DNA of 64,000 bases from Porphyrobacter sp. AAP82 (GTDB taxonomy: Bacteria > Pseudomonadota > Alphaproteobacteria > Sphingomonadales > Sphingomonadaceae), in contig NZ_ANFX01000014.1 in NCBI RefSeq assembly GCF_000331285.1, forward strand, positions 59,007 through 123,006. Direction: 5' to 3'. Under the pieces are notes generated by a model. That model saw nothing but the letters and a program-made list of their open reading frames with translations. It was not told the origin of the DNA and did no database searches. The position numbers and the translations under genes were made by a program. This document shows, piece by piece, positions 46,674 through 55,315 of the stretch (positions are counted from its first letter, which is position 1; each line of letters begins with the position of its first letter).

Positions 46674-48059
46674 TCAGGCGACCATCGGCTGCGCGCGCGC
46701 CGAGGCCACTTCGAGCGGGCGGATGATCAGCGTCGTGCGGTCATGCCCCACCGCCAGATGCAGCACAGCGCCCGCTTCCACTGCCAGCGGCTCGGGGAAG
46801 GTGTGCAGCACCTGCAACCAGCCGCCATCGGTGTAGCCATCGGGGTGATTGTCGAAGGTGATCCCCTCGGCAAGGTCGACCTCCATCCACTGGACGATCC
46901 CCTCGGCAACGCCGTCCTGCGTGACGCGGATGCTGAGCAGTTGGACATCGCCCGGGTGGGACTTGCGCGTCAGGTCGATGCGCAGCAATTCGACATCGCC
47001 CGAAAGGCGCTTCCAGTCGGTCATTGTGCCATGGATCGGCAGCTTCTGCGCCGCCAGCGCGCCGAAGCGCGACACGTCGAAACCCGACACGGTGCCGACG
47101 AACACATAATCGGCCAGCACCGCGCTCTCGACAAGGCAGCCGATCGCTGCGGCAGCGCGCGGGATGATGATCGCATCGGGTTTCAGCAGCCGCGCATGGG
47201 CATCCTCGAAGGTGTCGATGACGCGCTCGGTCAAGAGGTCGCTCGAGAGGATTTCCGAGACGAGAATGTCGGCTCTCCCGTCAAGATGCTCGCCCACCTC
47301 GAGGGCGCTCGAGGCCGCGGTGTGGACGGCGATGCGGCCCGCATAGCCGTTGTCGGCGATGATCCGCCGCGCCGTTTCGGCAATCACCGGCACCATCTCG
47401 CAGGCCGTCACCGAAAGCGCCCCGGCACGCGCGGCCATCATCGACAAGAGCCCGCTCCCTGTGCCGATATCGAGCACCCGCGCCCCGGGTCCGGCGGCCG
47501 CGATCGCGGCGCTGATCGCCGCCTCGAAGGCATCGTTGCGCCGCGCGTCATTGAGCATCGGGATATGCCAGAACGGCACCAGCTCGGCGTTCAACCGGCG
47601 GATCTGGTGTTCGATGTGGAGATTGCTCGGCTGCATGGCGCGCGCACGGGTGAACTGCTCGAGCGCCTCGTGCTTGCGCCCCGCATCGGCGAGCGTCACG
47701 GCGAGGTTGTTGGCCGCGACCGCGTTCTCCGGGTCAGCCGCGCACGCCGCCTCGAGCGCGGCGATGGCAGGCGCGAAGCGGCCATTGCGCGCGTGGATCA
47801 GCCCCTGTTCGTGATGCGCGACAGCATGGCCGGGATCGCGCGCAAGCACCTCTTCCCATATCGCCAGCGCTTCGTCATCCGCCCCGCGCTGGCCGAGAAT
47901 CCCGGCGAGCACCGGCAGCACCTCGGCCACCCGGTAACCGTGCTCGATAACCATGCGGTAGCGCGCCTCGGCTGCGGCAAGATTGCCTGCCGACTGCAAC
48001 AGCAGCGCCTCCTTGAGCATGGTGCGGGCAAAGGTGGTGGTGTCGGCAGTGTCGGTCAT
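46674..48059 (-). CDS. TPR protein fused to a PRMT-like SAM-dependent methyltransferase
   Basis: The 461-residue protein has N-terminal tetratricopeptide repeats (residues 20-150, such as AIWEEVLARDPGHAVAHHEQGLIHARNGRFAPAI, read in parts). A methyltransferase domain follows, starting at VLDIGTGSGLLSMMAARAGA with acidic VTACEMVP and VSEILSSDLLTE. The late region (VFVGTVSGFDVSRFG and the beta-barrel tail) resembles protein arginine methyltransferases such as PRMT7. The substrate is unknown; the TPR part probably recruits it. Such fusions are common in sphingomonads. Confidence 0.85.
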   Translation of the reverse strand: MTDTADTTTFARTMLKEALLLQSAGNLAAAEARYRMVIEHGYRVAEVLPVLAGILGQRGADDEALAIWEEVLARDPGHAVAHHEQGLIHARNGRFAPAIAALEAACAADPENAVAANNLAVTLADAGRKHEALEQFTRARAMQPSNLHIEHQIRRLNAELVPFWHIPMLNDARRNDAFEAAISAAIAAAGPGARVLDIGTGSGLLSMMAARAGALSVTACEMVPVIAETARRIIADNGYAGRIAVHTAASSALEVGEHLDGRADILVSEILSSDLLTERVIDTFEDAHARLLKPDAIIIPRAAAAIGCLVESAVLADYVFVGTVSGFDVSRFGALAAQKLPIHGTMTDWKRLSGDVELLRIDLTRKSHPGDVQLLSIRVTQDGVAEGIVQWMEVDLAEGITFDNHPDGYTDGGWLQVLHTFPEPLAVEAGAVLHLAVGHDRTTLIIRPLEVASARAQPMVA

Positions 48060-48198
48060 GGCTCCCCTCTCGCGGAATGCGTTGCGGTGGGGAGAGGGTA
48101 TTAACCTTCCGCGTTAATTGTCCGCCCGCGGCCGCTAAGAGGTTTTCCGTGAGGCGAGCGGTGGCGGACCTTGCCGGACACCGCCCCGGCCGGTGTGC

Positions 48199-48990
48199 TC
48201 AGCCAAAAACGGCGACGCATTGCATCCCGTCGAGCACCTGCCTGCCGTCCGCGTCCCACAGCCGCAGCCGTTCCGAGGAATAGCCGGCCTCGGCATGCTG
48301 GCTGGCGTTTTCGGCCAGATACCAGCCATCCCGCGAGCGGCTTTCCGGATCGAGCACGTTGAACGACCAGTTGATCGAGCTGATCGGACCCTGGCGCTGC
48401 ATCGCCCGCATCGCGCCGGGCGGCATGACATCGCCCATCAGCACCAGCTTGGAGACCGGATCGAGCGTGTGGTCCTCGGCCAGCCGCGCCCAGCGCCGCA
48501 CTGTCGCACCGCGCTCGGTGTCTTTGGTCTGGCCGTGGCGCAGTTCGAAATTTTTCGCGACGAAAGCCGGGGCGAAGGCGTGGGTGACCTCGGCGCAATC
48601 CTCGGGCGCACCCGGCCAGTCCTCGGGCGGGGCCGAAGGGTGGACGGCATTGGCCTCGCGCCCCTCGCCGAACAGCCAGAACGCGCTGAGCGCGACGCGG
48701 CCATCGGCGATGATCTGGCTGCGGACCTGCGTCACGTTGCGGCCCTGGCGGACGATCTCGGCGGCAAGTTCGATCTCCTCGCCGACCGGGGCGACGAAAG
48801 CGACCTGGCCTGCGCGCAAGGGGGGCAGGCCCGGAAAGGCGCGCACCGCCATGGTATAGGCCACCAGCGCCGAGGCGCCGCCGTAGAGCGTGCGCCCCTG
48901 CATCCAGTCGGCGGCATGGACAAGCGAGGCGGGGCCGGGCTGGCCGGTGACGGGTTCGAGGAGGCTGGCGATGGTCATGCCTGCTGCCAT
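48199..48990 (-). CDS. Acyl-CoA thioesterase (TesB-like double hotdog)
   Basis: The 263-residue protein has two hotdog halves. The first has MQGRTLYGGASALVAYTMAVRAFPGLPPLRAGQVAFVAPV (in parts) with VTQVRSQIIADGRVALSAFWLFGE. The second has GPISSINWSFNVLDPESRSRDGWYLAENASQHAEAGYSSER, with the catalytic-type Asp region. It hydrolyses acyl-CoA to free acid. Two in-frame ATG codons (48990 and 48978) are possible starts. It is located just before tRNA-Cys and the island. Confidence 0.85.
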   Translation of the reverse strand: MAAGMTIASLLEPVTGQPGPASLVHAADWMQGRTLYGGASALVAYTMAVRAFPGLPPLRAGQVAFVAPVGEEIELAAEIVRQGRNVTQVRSQIIADGRVALSAFWLFGEGREANAVHPSAPPEDWPGAPEDCAEVTHAFAPAFVAKNFELRHGQTKDTERGATVRRWARLAEDHTLDPVSKLVLMGDVMPPGAMRAMQRQGPISSINWSFNVLDPESRSRDGWYLAENASQHAEAGYSSERLRLWDADGRQVLDGMQCVAVFG

Positions 48991-49116
48991 GACGCGCCCC
49001 GGCCCCCGCGTCCAGACTGACGTTAGGGAAGGCCCGGCCGCCATTCTCACATTGCCAAGCGCCCCCCGAATCGCTAGTGCGCCGCTTCCGTCCGGGGCAT
49101 CGTCCCCGGAAGGCTC

Positions 49117-49190
49117 GGCCCGATGGCGGAGTGGTGACGCAGCGGACTGCAAATCCGTATACGCCGGTTCGATTCCGGCTCGGGCCTCCA
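49117..49190 (+). tRNA. tRNA-Cys (GCA anticodon)
   Basis: The 74-base gene has acceptor stem GGCCCGA/TCGGGCC, anticodon loop CTGCAAA (GCA) and encoded CCA. It lies 57 bases upstream of the broken tRNA-Thr. Confidence 0.95.
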
Positions 49191-49247
49191 CATCTTTTTG
49201 CGATTGCGAACCTGCGGCCATCAGCCTAGTTCGCGCAAACCGGAAAT

Positions 49248-49287
49248 GCCGCTTTAGCTCAGTCGGTAGAGCACATCATTCGTAATG
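49248..49287 (+). pseudogene. tRNA-Thr(CGU) 5' half, cut by island insertion
   Basis: Forty bases match a tRNA-Thr from the acceptor stem GCCGCTT through the D arm to the anticodon loop TTCGTAA, and then the sequence departs from a tRNA. Joined to the half at 63544-63579 it would give an intact 76-base tRNA with the stem CATCA/TGATG. Confidence 0.88.
49276..49287 (+). other. attL core repeat
   Basis: This copy of TCATTCGTAATG coincides with the anticodon loop and adjoining stem bases of the host tRNA-Thr. It is identical to the copy at 63532-63543. Confidence 0.85.
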
Positions 49288-49348
49288 TGTTGGCGAAACC
49301 TCAAAAAATCGCAGAAAACCAATTATTACAGTGGATTGAGTGGCCTTG

Positions 49349-49376
49349 CTGTAGTATAGTTTTTCCTATACAACAG
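49349..49376. promoter_or_regulatory. Inverted repeat before the integrase, candidate arm-type binding site
   Basis: CTGTAGTATAG and CTATACAACAG face each other across 6 bases, with one mismatch, ending 4 bases before the integrase ATG. The motif CTATACAACA recurs at 63474 and 63486, and GTTGTATAG at 50903, as expected for integrase or Xis binding sites. It may also act as an int operator. Confidence 0.5.
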
Positions 49377-49380
49377 CATC

Positions 49381-50718
49381 ATGTCTCAAGCTGCTAAGAA
49401 GCCTGCGAAAAGTCGTGTTAACACGACCAAGCGACACCGCACTCAGCCCATCCCCAGTTCGCTGCAAAAGGTGTCGGGCTATGGGACTCTCACGATCTAT
49501 CAGATGGAAGCATCGCCGTTCTGGTATGCGCGGTATTACGAAGACGGAAAAATCGTGCGGCGCAGCTTGAAGGTCGCGGACAAAAAGGAAGCGATCAAAG
49601 CAGCGAAAAAGGTCTTCGTGGACCTCAAGCATCGCAAGATGAACAATCTGCCCTTCACGAAAGCCAGCGGCTTTGAAGTGTGCGCTCGTGGGCTGCTCAA
49701 GGAAAACGAAGCCCGCGCTGCACGTGGGGAACTGTCAAAGCAGAAGATTCAATACGACACGGCACGGCTGGAATCAGACCTGCTACCGCACTTCGGAAAG
49801 TATGAAGTGGCAGACGTGGATTACGGGGTGATCAGCAGCTACATCAACGGCCTGAGCAAGCCAGATCGGCCGCTGAGTATCAATTCGCTCAAGATCCATC
49901 TCTCGCACATCAAGACGATCCTGAAATACGCTCAACGCATGGGCGTGATCACATCGCTTCCCGCGTTCCCCAAGCTCAAGACAGTGGACAATGCGCGGTC
50001 GTGGTTCAACAGCGGCGAATATGGGGCGCTGCACTCAGTGTGCAGAGCGAACATCGGCAAGTCGGTCACGGTCAGGGCGAAAGACGGCAAGTTCTTGCGG
50101 AACGTGATGATCACGCAGGAGCTCTACGATCTTGTGATCTTCATGCACAACTCGTTCATCAGACCAACGGACGTGAAGGTTTTGCAGCACAAGCATGTGG
50201 CGGTGATACGCGGGAAAGAGACGTATCTGCGTCTGACCCACCCACCCACGAAGAACCATGCTAGCCCCGTCGTCACGCTTGAGATGGCTGTTGAGGTCTA
50301 TGACAGACTGCTTGAGCGTCAGAAGAAGGAAGGGTTTGGCAAACCAGACGACTACCTGTTCCAGCCTGAGCAGAAGAACCGTGACTACGCACTGCGGAAC
50401 CTGTCACGGCAGTTTGATCAGCTACTGAGGCTAGCAAATCTGAAGGAAGCTGCTGGGGGTGAGAGTCGCACTCTCTACAGCCTGCGTCACACTTGCATCA
50501 TGAATCGGCTGATCAAGGGCGATAACATCAGTTTGCTGACGCTGGCTCGCAGTGCGCGGACTTCGGTTGAGATGATTGACCGATTCTACGCCAAGCACCT
50601 GACTGCTGAGATGAACATTGAGCAGCTCCAGAGCAACCGATTTGACCGTGACGATGACGCGGTAAAACCTTCAAAACCCGCTAAATCTCGGCAAACGGCA
50701 CCGCGTAAGAAAAAATGA
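49381..50718 (+). CDS. int: Tyrosine recombinase (island integrase)
   Basis: The 445-residue integrase has an N-terminal arm-binding region (about 30-90), a core-binding SAM-like domain (about 95-195) and the catalytic domain. Catalytic residues are visible as Arg in FIRPTDVK (about 261), Lys in PPTKNHASP (about 291), R-H in YSLRHTC (about 369-370) and the nucleophile Tyr in DRFYAKHL (about 403). The gene starts 93 bases inside attL in the same direction as the host tRNA, so it may be read from the tRNA promoter when integrated. It is followed by the intact island tRNA-Thr. Confidence 0.95.
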   Translation: MSQAAKKPAKSRVNTTKRHRTQPIPSSLQKVSGYGTLTIYQMEASPFWYARYYEDGKIVRRSLKVADKKEAIKAAKKVFVDLKHRKMNNLPFTKASGFEVCARGLLKENEARAARGELSKQKIQYDTARLESDLLPHFGKYEVADVDYGVISSYINGLSKPDRPLSINSLKIHLSHIKTILKYAQRMGVITSLPAFPKLKTVDNARSWFNSGEYGALHSVCRANIGKSVTVRAKDGKFLRNVMITQELYDLVIFMHNSFIRPTDVKVLQHKHVAVIRGKETYLRLTHPPTKNHASPVVTLEMAVEVYDRLLERQKKEGFGKPDDYLFQPEQKNRDYALRNLSRQFDQLLRLANLKEAAGGESRTLYSLRHTCIMNRLIKGDNISLLTLARSARTSVEMIDRFYAKHLTAEMNIEQLQSNRFDRDDDAVKPSKPAKSRQTAPRKKK

Positions 50719-50777
50719 CAGGCCATTGCCTGTGAGGGCTAGAAAAATCAGAGCGATCAAGCTAGATGCCCCTCGTT

Positions 50778-50853
50778 GCCGCTTTAGCTCAGCTGGTAGA
50801 GCATCGCATTCGTAATGCGGGGGCCACAGGTTCAAGTCCTGTAAGCGGCACCA
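50778..50853 (+). tRNA. Intact tRNA-Thr (CGU) carried by the island
   Basis: The 76-base gene folds fully: acceptor GCCGCTT/AAGCGGC, D arm, anticodon stem TCGCA/TGCGG-type with loop TTCGTAA, T arm ACAGG/CCTGT and encoded CCA. It differs from the interrupted host copy in the anticodon stem, variable loop and T stem, so it is not a simple duplication. It supplies the ACG-reading function that insertion destroys. Confidence 0.96.
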
Positions 50854-50983
50854 TTAATCCCCGAAAATCAGTAACTTTTCACTGATGGTGCTCAACTGAT
50901 CAGTTGTATAGCTGTGTCTCATTCAAGACGGCATCAGGGAGAGCATCGCTCCCCCTGATTAGCATTTAGAAGCAATGTCAGTT

Positions 50984-51397
50984 CTAGCGTTTGATGCACG
51001 AAGTGATCGCTGCATCAAGCTCACCAGCAGCGGTAGCGGCATAGATCGCCTGCAGCGCAGCAGGCACATCGGAAAGCTGTTTCACAAAGACAGCATTACC
51101 ATCCTTGCTCAATGCAAGTGCCTTAGCACCATACTTGCATTGCACGTAGAATCCACCGTCTTGTGCGAAGAACCACAAGCGCACCACCTTCTGTCGCTGC
51201 ACACGCACCTTCTCGCCAGCTTCGTTTTTGCCCCAGCGAGACAGTGTGACCGTGTATTCTTGACCACGCATCGCAGCATCAGCGACCTGCAACTGCTCTT
51301 CAATGCCAGCAAGCAGCTTGTTGCGACGGGCTTCAATAGGGCTGAGCTTGGTCTGACGAGAAACGGTCTTGATGGTCAGTTTTGCAAGGGGCGACAT
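50984..51397 (-). CDS. Small conserved protein, possibly DUF6641
   Basis: The 137-residue protein starts MSPLAKLTIKTVSRQTKLSP and includes PIEARRNKLLAGIEEQLQVADAA and VQRQKVVRLWFFAQDGGFYVQCKYGAKAL. This pattern recalls DUF6641 proteins found on phages and islands. It is soluble, and the function is unknown. A GGAG site precedes both an ATG at 51397 and a GTG at 51403; I use the ATG. A poor hairpin at about 50934-50956 follows the gene. Confidence 0.72.
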   Translation of the reverse strand: MSPLAKLTIKTVSRQTKLSPIEARRNKLLAGIEEQLQVADAAMRGQEYTVTLSRWGKNEAGEKVRVQRQKVVRLWFFAQDGGFYVQCKYGAKALALSKDGNAVFVKQLSDVPAALQAIYAATAAGELDAAITSCIKR

Positions 51398-51483
51398 ATT
51401 CACATTCTCCTTTTTCCTAGAATGCGAATCTGAATCCTTGCCTCTGATATTCCTACCGAATTCCAGCCATTGAAGCGGTCCTT

Positions 51484-51501
51484 ACTTAAAACTTTTAAGT
51501 T
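51484..51501. promoter_or_regulatory. Island operator palindrome, copy 1
   Basis: ACTTAAAA-C-TTTTAAGT is a 17-base palindrome followed by T. It lies about 62 bases before the 578-residue gene and about 87 bases before the divergent small gene. It matches copies at 58110 and 63399. Confidence 0.72.
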
Positions 51502-51562
51502 CGCACGATGCTGTTGCAACGGCGATATCGGATGGTAGCTTGCATTCGCGGAAGGGGGCGCA

Positions 51563-53299
51563 ATGGCAAACGAGCAGGAACTGAGTCAGCAGCTTCAAGC
51601 GTTACAAGACAGGGCTGAGCAACAGCATAATCTTGCCGAAAGCTCCCGCGAACTCCTGCATCGCAATCTTGCTGAGACTTATTTCTGGTGGCGTGAGGCT
51701 CGCAACGAAGCTGGCTATCTTGATCGCCTCTATGCCGAAAACAACATCACCTATCGCAACACAGGAAATCGCTATAATTTCAGCCCTGTCGTTCGCCTAG
51801 CTTTCCCACGCATTCGCACAAATGATGTGACGGTTCACAATTACAGCAAGGCGTTGTGGGCAATTGACAATGAGTATGACGCTCACCGTCAACGTTACGA
51901 TAACCCGTCAAAAATCAACGTGATCAAGGCCTTCATTCACGAGAATGGGGGCGTTGATGGATTGAAAGAGCTGGTGCGTGACGCAGTAGATGGCGAACCA
52001 GACTTAAGTGCAGCGATCAGCAAGAAGGCTACAAAATCCAAAGCTCTTAGTGAGGATGCTGCGCTTCTGAAGCGTTCTGAAGAGCGCAAAATCCTTAAGA
52101 ATAAGACGCACCTGCTGAAAGCGTCCAAAGGCTTTGCAACAGTTGATGCTGGTGCGTTAGCGGCAACGAGTGATGATCTTGTCGTGCTACTGGCTAAGCG
52201 TAGCAAGCGGACGGGCAAAATTACGCTGATTGCCTCCACCACAGATGCCGAAATCGTTGAAGCAGTTGTCAATGAATGCGGTGAGCTTGATCTGAGCAAC
52301 ACGCCGCCAATCCTGCGACTGCTCATTGAGTGCCTTCGCCCGCACATTGTCCCGCATCTGATCCACAAGCTCGGACTGCGCGGTAAGTTCTATGATGAGC
52401 ATAAGATCGGTTGGGACGACATTGCCGACAAGGCGATCATGCGACCTGAAAGGGTGCGCTTGGTTATCAGGGCAGATGGGTCAATCTTAGTCAGCAAGAT
52501 TCTGAGTGATGCCAGCCTGACGACCGTCTCAACGCCAAAAAATCCGATCGCAGTGCCATGCGACATTCTGCTTCGCGGCAATGATCGCAACTGGATTGAA
52601 ACCGTCTTGATGAATGAAGCGCAGCTACCACTGATTAGCTGCGAACCGAGCGACACTCTTGCAGATGCTGACGAGGACAAGAGTGCCATCAAGCAGTTGA
52701 AGCTGGTCAGTCAGTCCTCAGGCCACACAAGGAACATCTACTTTTACGAAACGGACCTGATCAAAGATGCTCATAGCTATCAGCCGATGCTCGTTGACGA
52801 TGCCATTGGCTACGCATGGGAGATTAAGGCGAAAAAGAAGTTCATTGATCGGTTCTACAGGCAGTCAGTTCAGGCGTGGCTGAATGGCTATGGGAAGCAC
52901 TTTAGACACAAGAAGGCATCTCGGATTGGCTTCATAGTCGGAGCTGATCATCTAGAGCTTCAATCCCATTTTGAGAGCAGCGACACACCTGGCGTGAACG
53001 AAGATGGATTCACGCACTACGGAGATGACTGCAAAACGCTTGTGCAACGTGATGCGGTCATCACGCTGGAGCCAGCGATGAAGCACAAAACCATCGTAGC
53101 TCCATTGGATATCATTGAGCTTTTCACGATGTTGGCGAAGGCGCAGACGGTCGGTGATGAGGTCATAATCAGGGGTAACGATCTTGTTCTGAACGTCAGC
53201 TACGAGACTGCGACCGCAACCCACGAAGCATACATTCCTGCGCTTGATGAGCGCGGAAATCGCAACGATGCGTTGTTTGTTAGATACAACGATGCGTGA
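51563..53299 (+). CDS. Uncharacterised 578-residue protein, partner of the TGT-fold enzyme
   Basis: The protein is soluble and hydrophilic. The N-terminal 60 residues are Gln/Glu-rich and helical (ELSQQLQALQDRAEQQHNLAES, with a coiled-coil look). A central region has alternating basic and acidic stretches (SEDAALLKRSEERKILKNKTH), and a C-terminal half contains IVPHLIHKLGLRGKFYDEHKIGW and PIAVPCDILLRGNDRNW. I recognise no known domain. The stop overlaps the start of the TGT-like gene by 8 bases, which signals a functional pair. DpdB-type partners of DpdA are the obvious comparison, but no ParB-like motif is seen. Confidence 0.85.
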   Translation: MANEQELSQQLQALQDRAEQQHNLAESSRELLHRNLAETYFWWREARNEAGYLDRLYAENNITYRNTGNRYNFSPVVRLAFPRIRTNDVTVHNYSKALWAIDNEYDAHRQRYDNPSKINVIKAFIHENGGVDGLKELVRDAVDGEPDLSAAISKKATKSKALSEDAALLKRSEERKILKNKTHLLKASKGFATVDAGALAATSDDLVVLLAKRSKRTGKITLIASTTDAEIVEAVVNECGELDLSNTPPILRLLIECLRPHIVPHLIHKLGLRGKFYDEHKIGWDDIADKAIMRPERVRLVIRADGSILVSKILSDASLTTVSTPKNPIAVPCDILLRGNDRNWIETVLMNEAQLPLISCEPSDTLADADEDKSAIKQLKLVSQSSGHTRNIYFYETDLIKDAHSYQPMLVDDAIGYAWEIKAKKKFIDRFYRQSVQAWLNGYGKHFRHKKASRIGFIVGADHLELQSHFESSDTPGVNEDGFTHYGDDCKTLVQRDAVITLEPAMKHKTIVAPLDIIELFTMLAKAQTVGDEVIIRGNDLVLNVSYETATATHEAYIPALDERGNRNDALFVRYNDA

Positions 53300-54638
53300 T
53301 CTAACTGACCGATACGAGAAGTATGCCGTCTACCTGCCATCGTTGCAGCAGCACTACGCTGAGTTTGCCACGAAGGATCGCGGCGATGTTCGTCAAGGCC
53401 GCATACCGCGTAATTTTCGCCCTAACGACTTAGACTTTCTATCGCCAGACAGTCGGCTGTGGTCATGCAAATATGCGCTCTACAGCTCAGGGCAGTTTGA
53501 GAAGGCATTCGTCACAACTGACGACATGGTGATCAATCGCAAACGTGAGGGGGTCATCGTCGTTGGCGACAGCGGTGGCTATCAACTCGGCTCAGGTGCG
53601 ATCAAGAGCAAGCGGGAGAAGGAAGCGATCTATCGCTACGCTGAATCGCCGCAGGATTTCTATGCAAACTGGTTCATGACAGGATACCGCGAACGGGTTC
53701 TGAACTGGCTAGACGCATACACCGACTATGCGATGACATTGGATCTTCCTCTCTGGGCTAGCACGGAAGCGAAACCCACGAGCACCAGCCCCATTCGCAA
53801 TCTCAGCATCAAGCAGTTGATTGATCTTAGCGTTGATAACCTGCGCTATTTTCAAGAGAACAGGGCAAGGAATTTCAGCGGAGAAGGCACGAAGTTTCTC
53901 AATGTCATTCAGGACATTGAGCAGGTAGGCGCTGGCGATCTGTGGTATGATGCGGTCAAAGATTTTGAGTTTGAAGGCTGGGCATTTGGTGGCAGATCAT
54001 CGTTGCTCAGGAACATGCTCAGACGGCTCAGGACCATGCTGGATGAGGATAAGCTGAAACGCACAGAGGTCATTCACCTGCTAGCTAAGTCTCCCCCCAT
54101 TCAATCCGTCATCTACACCGCGATCCAACAAGCAGTGTCCAAAGCTGCTGATCGTCCCATTCGCTTCACGTATGACAGCAGCTCACCGCATCGTGCATCG
54201 GGTATGAGCAGAGCGATTTATCACAAGCCAGACCTTACGAGCGATCTGCGCTCATGGAGAATGCCGTCACGACAAATTCCGCAAAACATGCAGGTTGCAC
54301 GTGGAAACGTCAGAGTGGACTTGCCTGAATTTTCGCCGCTCTCACGCATTTTCAACGTAAATCACATTGTTTTTCATAAACAAGCGAACAGGTTTGGCCG
54401 AGTTGATAATCTCGGCGAACACCTGATGACCAATCACAACATCTACACTTTCCATGCGACTGCGCTGGAAGCGTGTGATCTGGTTTTCGGTGCAAAGCCT
54501 GACGGCAGCAGAGTGCCATTAGTTTTGCAGGAGCTAGTCAGCTTCGTGAACGTGTTTTTTGAGAACGGCGGATCAGAGCAGCTAATTTCGGACAATGCGA
54601 AATTGCTGGATGTTTTTGATCCGCCGCCCAAACCGTAA
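53292..54638 (+). CDS. TGT-fold enzyme lacking the zinc site (DpdA-like 7-deazaguanine transferase candidate)
   Basis: The 448-residue protein has the (beta/alpha)8 TGT pattern at the expected spacing. D93 and Y97 are in GDSGGYQLG (compare D102/Y106 of Zymomonas TGT), D151 in TLDLP, Q207 in NVIQDIE, and GWAFGG at 229-234. HLLAKSPP lies at 262, and D295 in FTYDSSSPHR would be the nucleophile (compare D280). The CxCxxC...H zinc site of tRNA-modifying TGT is absent. Such enzymes swap guanine for a 7-deazapurine in DNA (DpdA) or RNA. The start at 53292 overlaps the upstream stop; an in-frame start at 53244 is less likely. Confidence 0.85.
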   Translation: MRDLTDRYEKYAVYLPSLQQHYAEFATKDRGDVRQGRIPRNFRPNDLDFLSPDSRLWSCKYALYSSGQFEKAFVTTDDMVINRKREGVIVVGDSGGYQLGSGAIKSKREKEAIYRYAESPQDFYANWFMTGYRERVLNWLDAYTDYAMTLDLPLWASTEAKPTSTSPIRNLSIKQLIDLSVDNLRYFQENRARNFSGEGTKFLNVIQDIEQVGAGDLWYDAVKDFEFEGWAFGGRSSLLRNMLRRLRTMLDEDKLKRTEVIHLLAKSPPIQSVIYTAIQQAVSKAADRPIRFTYDSSSPHRASGMSRAIYHKPDLTSDLRSWRMPSRQIPQNMQVARGNVRVDLPEFSPLSRIFNVNHIVFHKQANRFGRVDNLGEHLMTNHNIYTFHATALEACDLVFGAKPDGSRVPLVLQELVSFVNVFFENGGSEQLISDNAKLLDVFDPPPKP

Positions 54639-54657
54639 AACTTTGTAAAGTCTGATG

Positions 54658-54966
54658 CTAAGATACGTCAGCAGTTTGCACCAATATGCTGCCGTCGGGT
54701 TCAAACCAGTTTGCTCGTGCTTTGCGTTCTGCGACGGTGGCAATCTTACTGATGTTGCTGCGATATGCCTCAATCAGTTGCTCGGCTTGTGAATGTGATG
54801 ATCGGGTAAGATCGTTCAGAGCCTCACGAGATACAGCGCAGTTGACCCTTTTCCCGTCAAGCGTCGCCCAAACAAGACAGCTTCGCGGCTCGGATCGTGC
54901 CGCACATAATCTTGGTCTAACTGGAATGACATTCCGCGCTCCACTGAACTTTTGCCTCAGACACAT
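54658..54966 (-). CDS. Small protein, possibly DUF1488-like
   Basis: The 102-residue protein contains CLVWATLDGKRVNCAVSREALNDL and a C-terminal AYRSNISKIATVAERKA region that resembles DUF1488. The ATG at 54966 is chosen; a TTG at 55029 would overlap the upstream gene. It is convergent with the TGT-like gene, 19 bases away, and follows the 101-residue gene. Confidence 0.6.
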   Translation of the reverse strand: MCLRQKFSGARNVIPVRPRLCAARSEPRSCLVWATLDGKRVNCAVSREALNDLTRSSHSQAEQLIEAYRSNISKIATVAERKARANWFEPDGSILVQTADVS

Positions 54967-55009
54967 ATAGGTCTGCAAAAGCGCATTTGCATCGCCAGCC
55001 CAGAGCAAA

Positions 55010-55315
55010 TTACACCAGCTCCAGTTCAACTGCTTCTTGATTGACTAGCTGGTGGCAGCGTTCGCTAAGTTCAAGAAAGCGAATGCCTACGTGGCGATGG
55101 CTTGGGGATGACATAATCTGCTCGCCAGCCTTCTGAAGTCTGCTTGCACAAATTGCGACAACGCCCATGCTCGGCTCAGTGCGTTTGAAGCGCAGACCAC
55201 GATAATAGCTATCGCACTGCCCAAGCCATCCCTCAGAGAACTCGCTTTCGCTATCAACAATTCCACGCTGTTTCAAAAAATCAAATATCTCCAAAATTAC
55301 TGTATTTTTCTTCAT
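55010..55315 (-). CDS. Small protein, possibly DUF6626
   Basis: The 101-residue protein, with KQRGIVDSESEFSEGWLGQCDSYYRGLRFKRTEPSMGVVAICASRLQ (in parts), recalls the DUF6626 family of small alphaproteobacterial proteins, which may be HTH-like. The ATG at 55315 follows a weak ribosome binding site in an AT-rich gap. Confidence 0.65.
   Translation of the reverse strand: MKKNTVILEIFDFLKQRGIVDSESEFSEGWLGQCDSYYRGLRFKRTEPSMGVVAICASRLQKAGEQIMSSPSHRHVGIRFLELSERCHQLVNQEAVELELV

Noticed and set aside
49248..50853. Idea that the integrase simply rebuilt the tRNA at attL as in usual tRNA islands
   Set aside because: Bases after the attL core do not fit a tRNA 3' half (TGTGTTGG mismatches the stem), and the nearest full tRNA starts 1.5 kb further on with its own 5' half.
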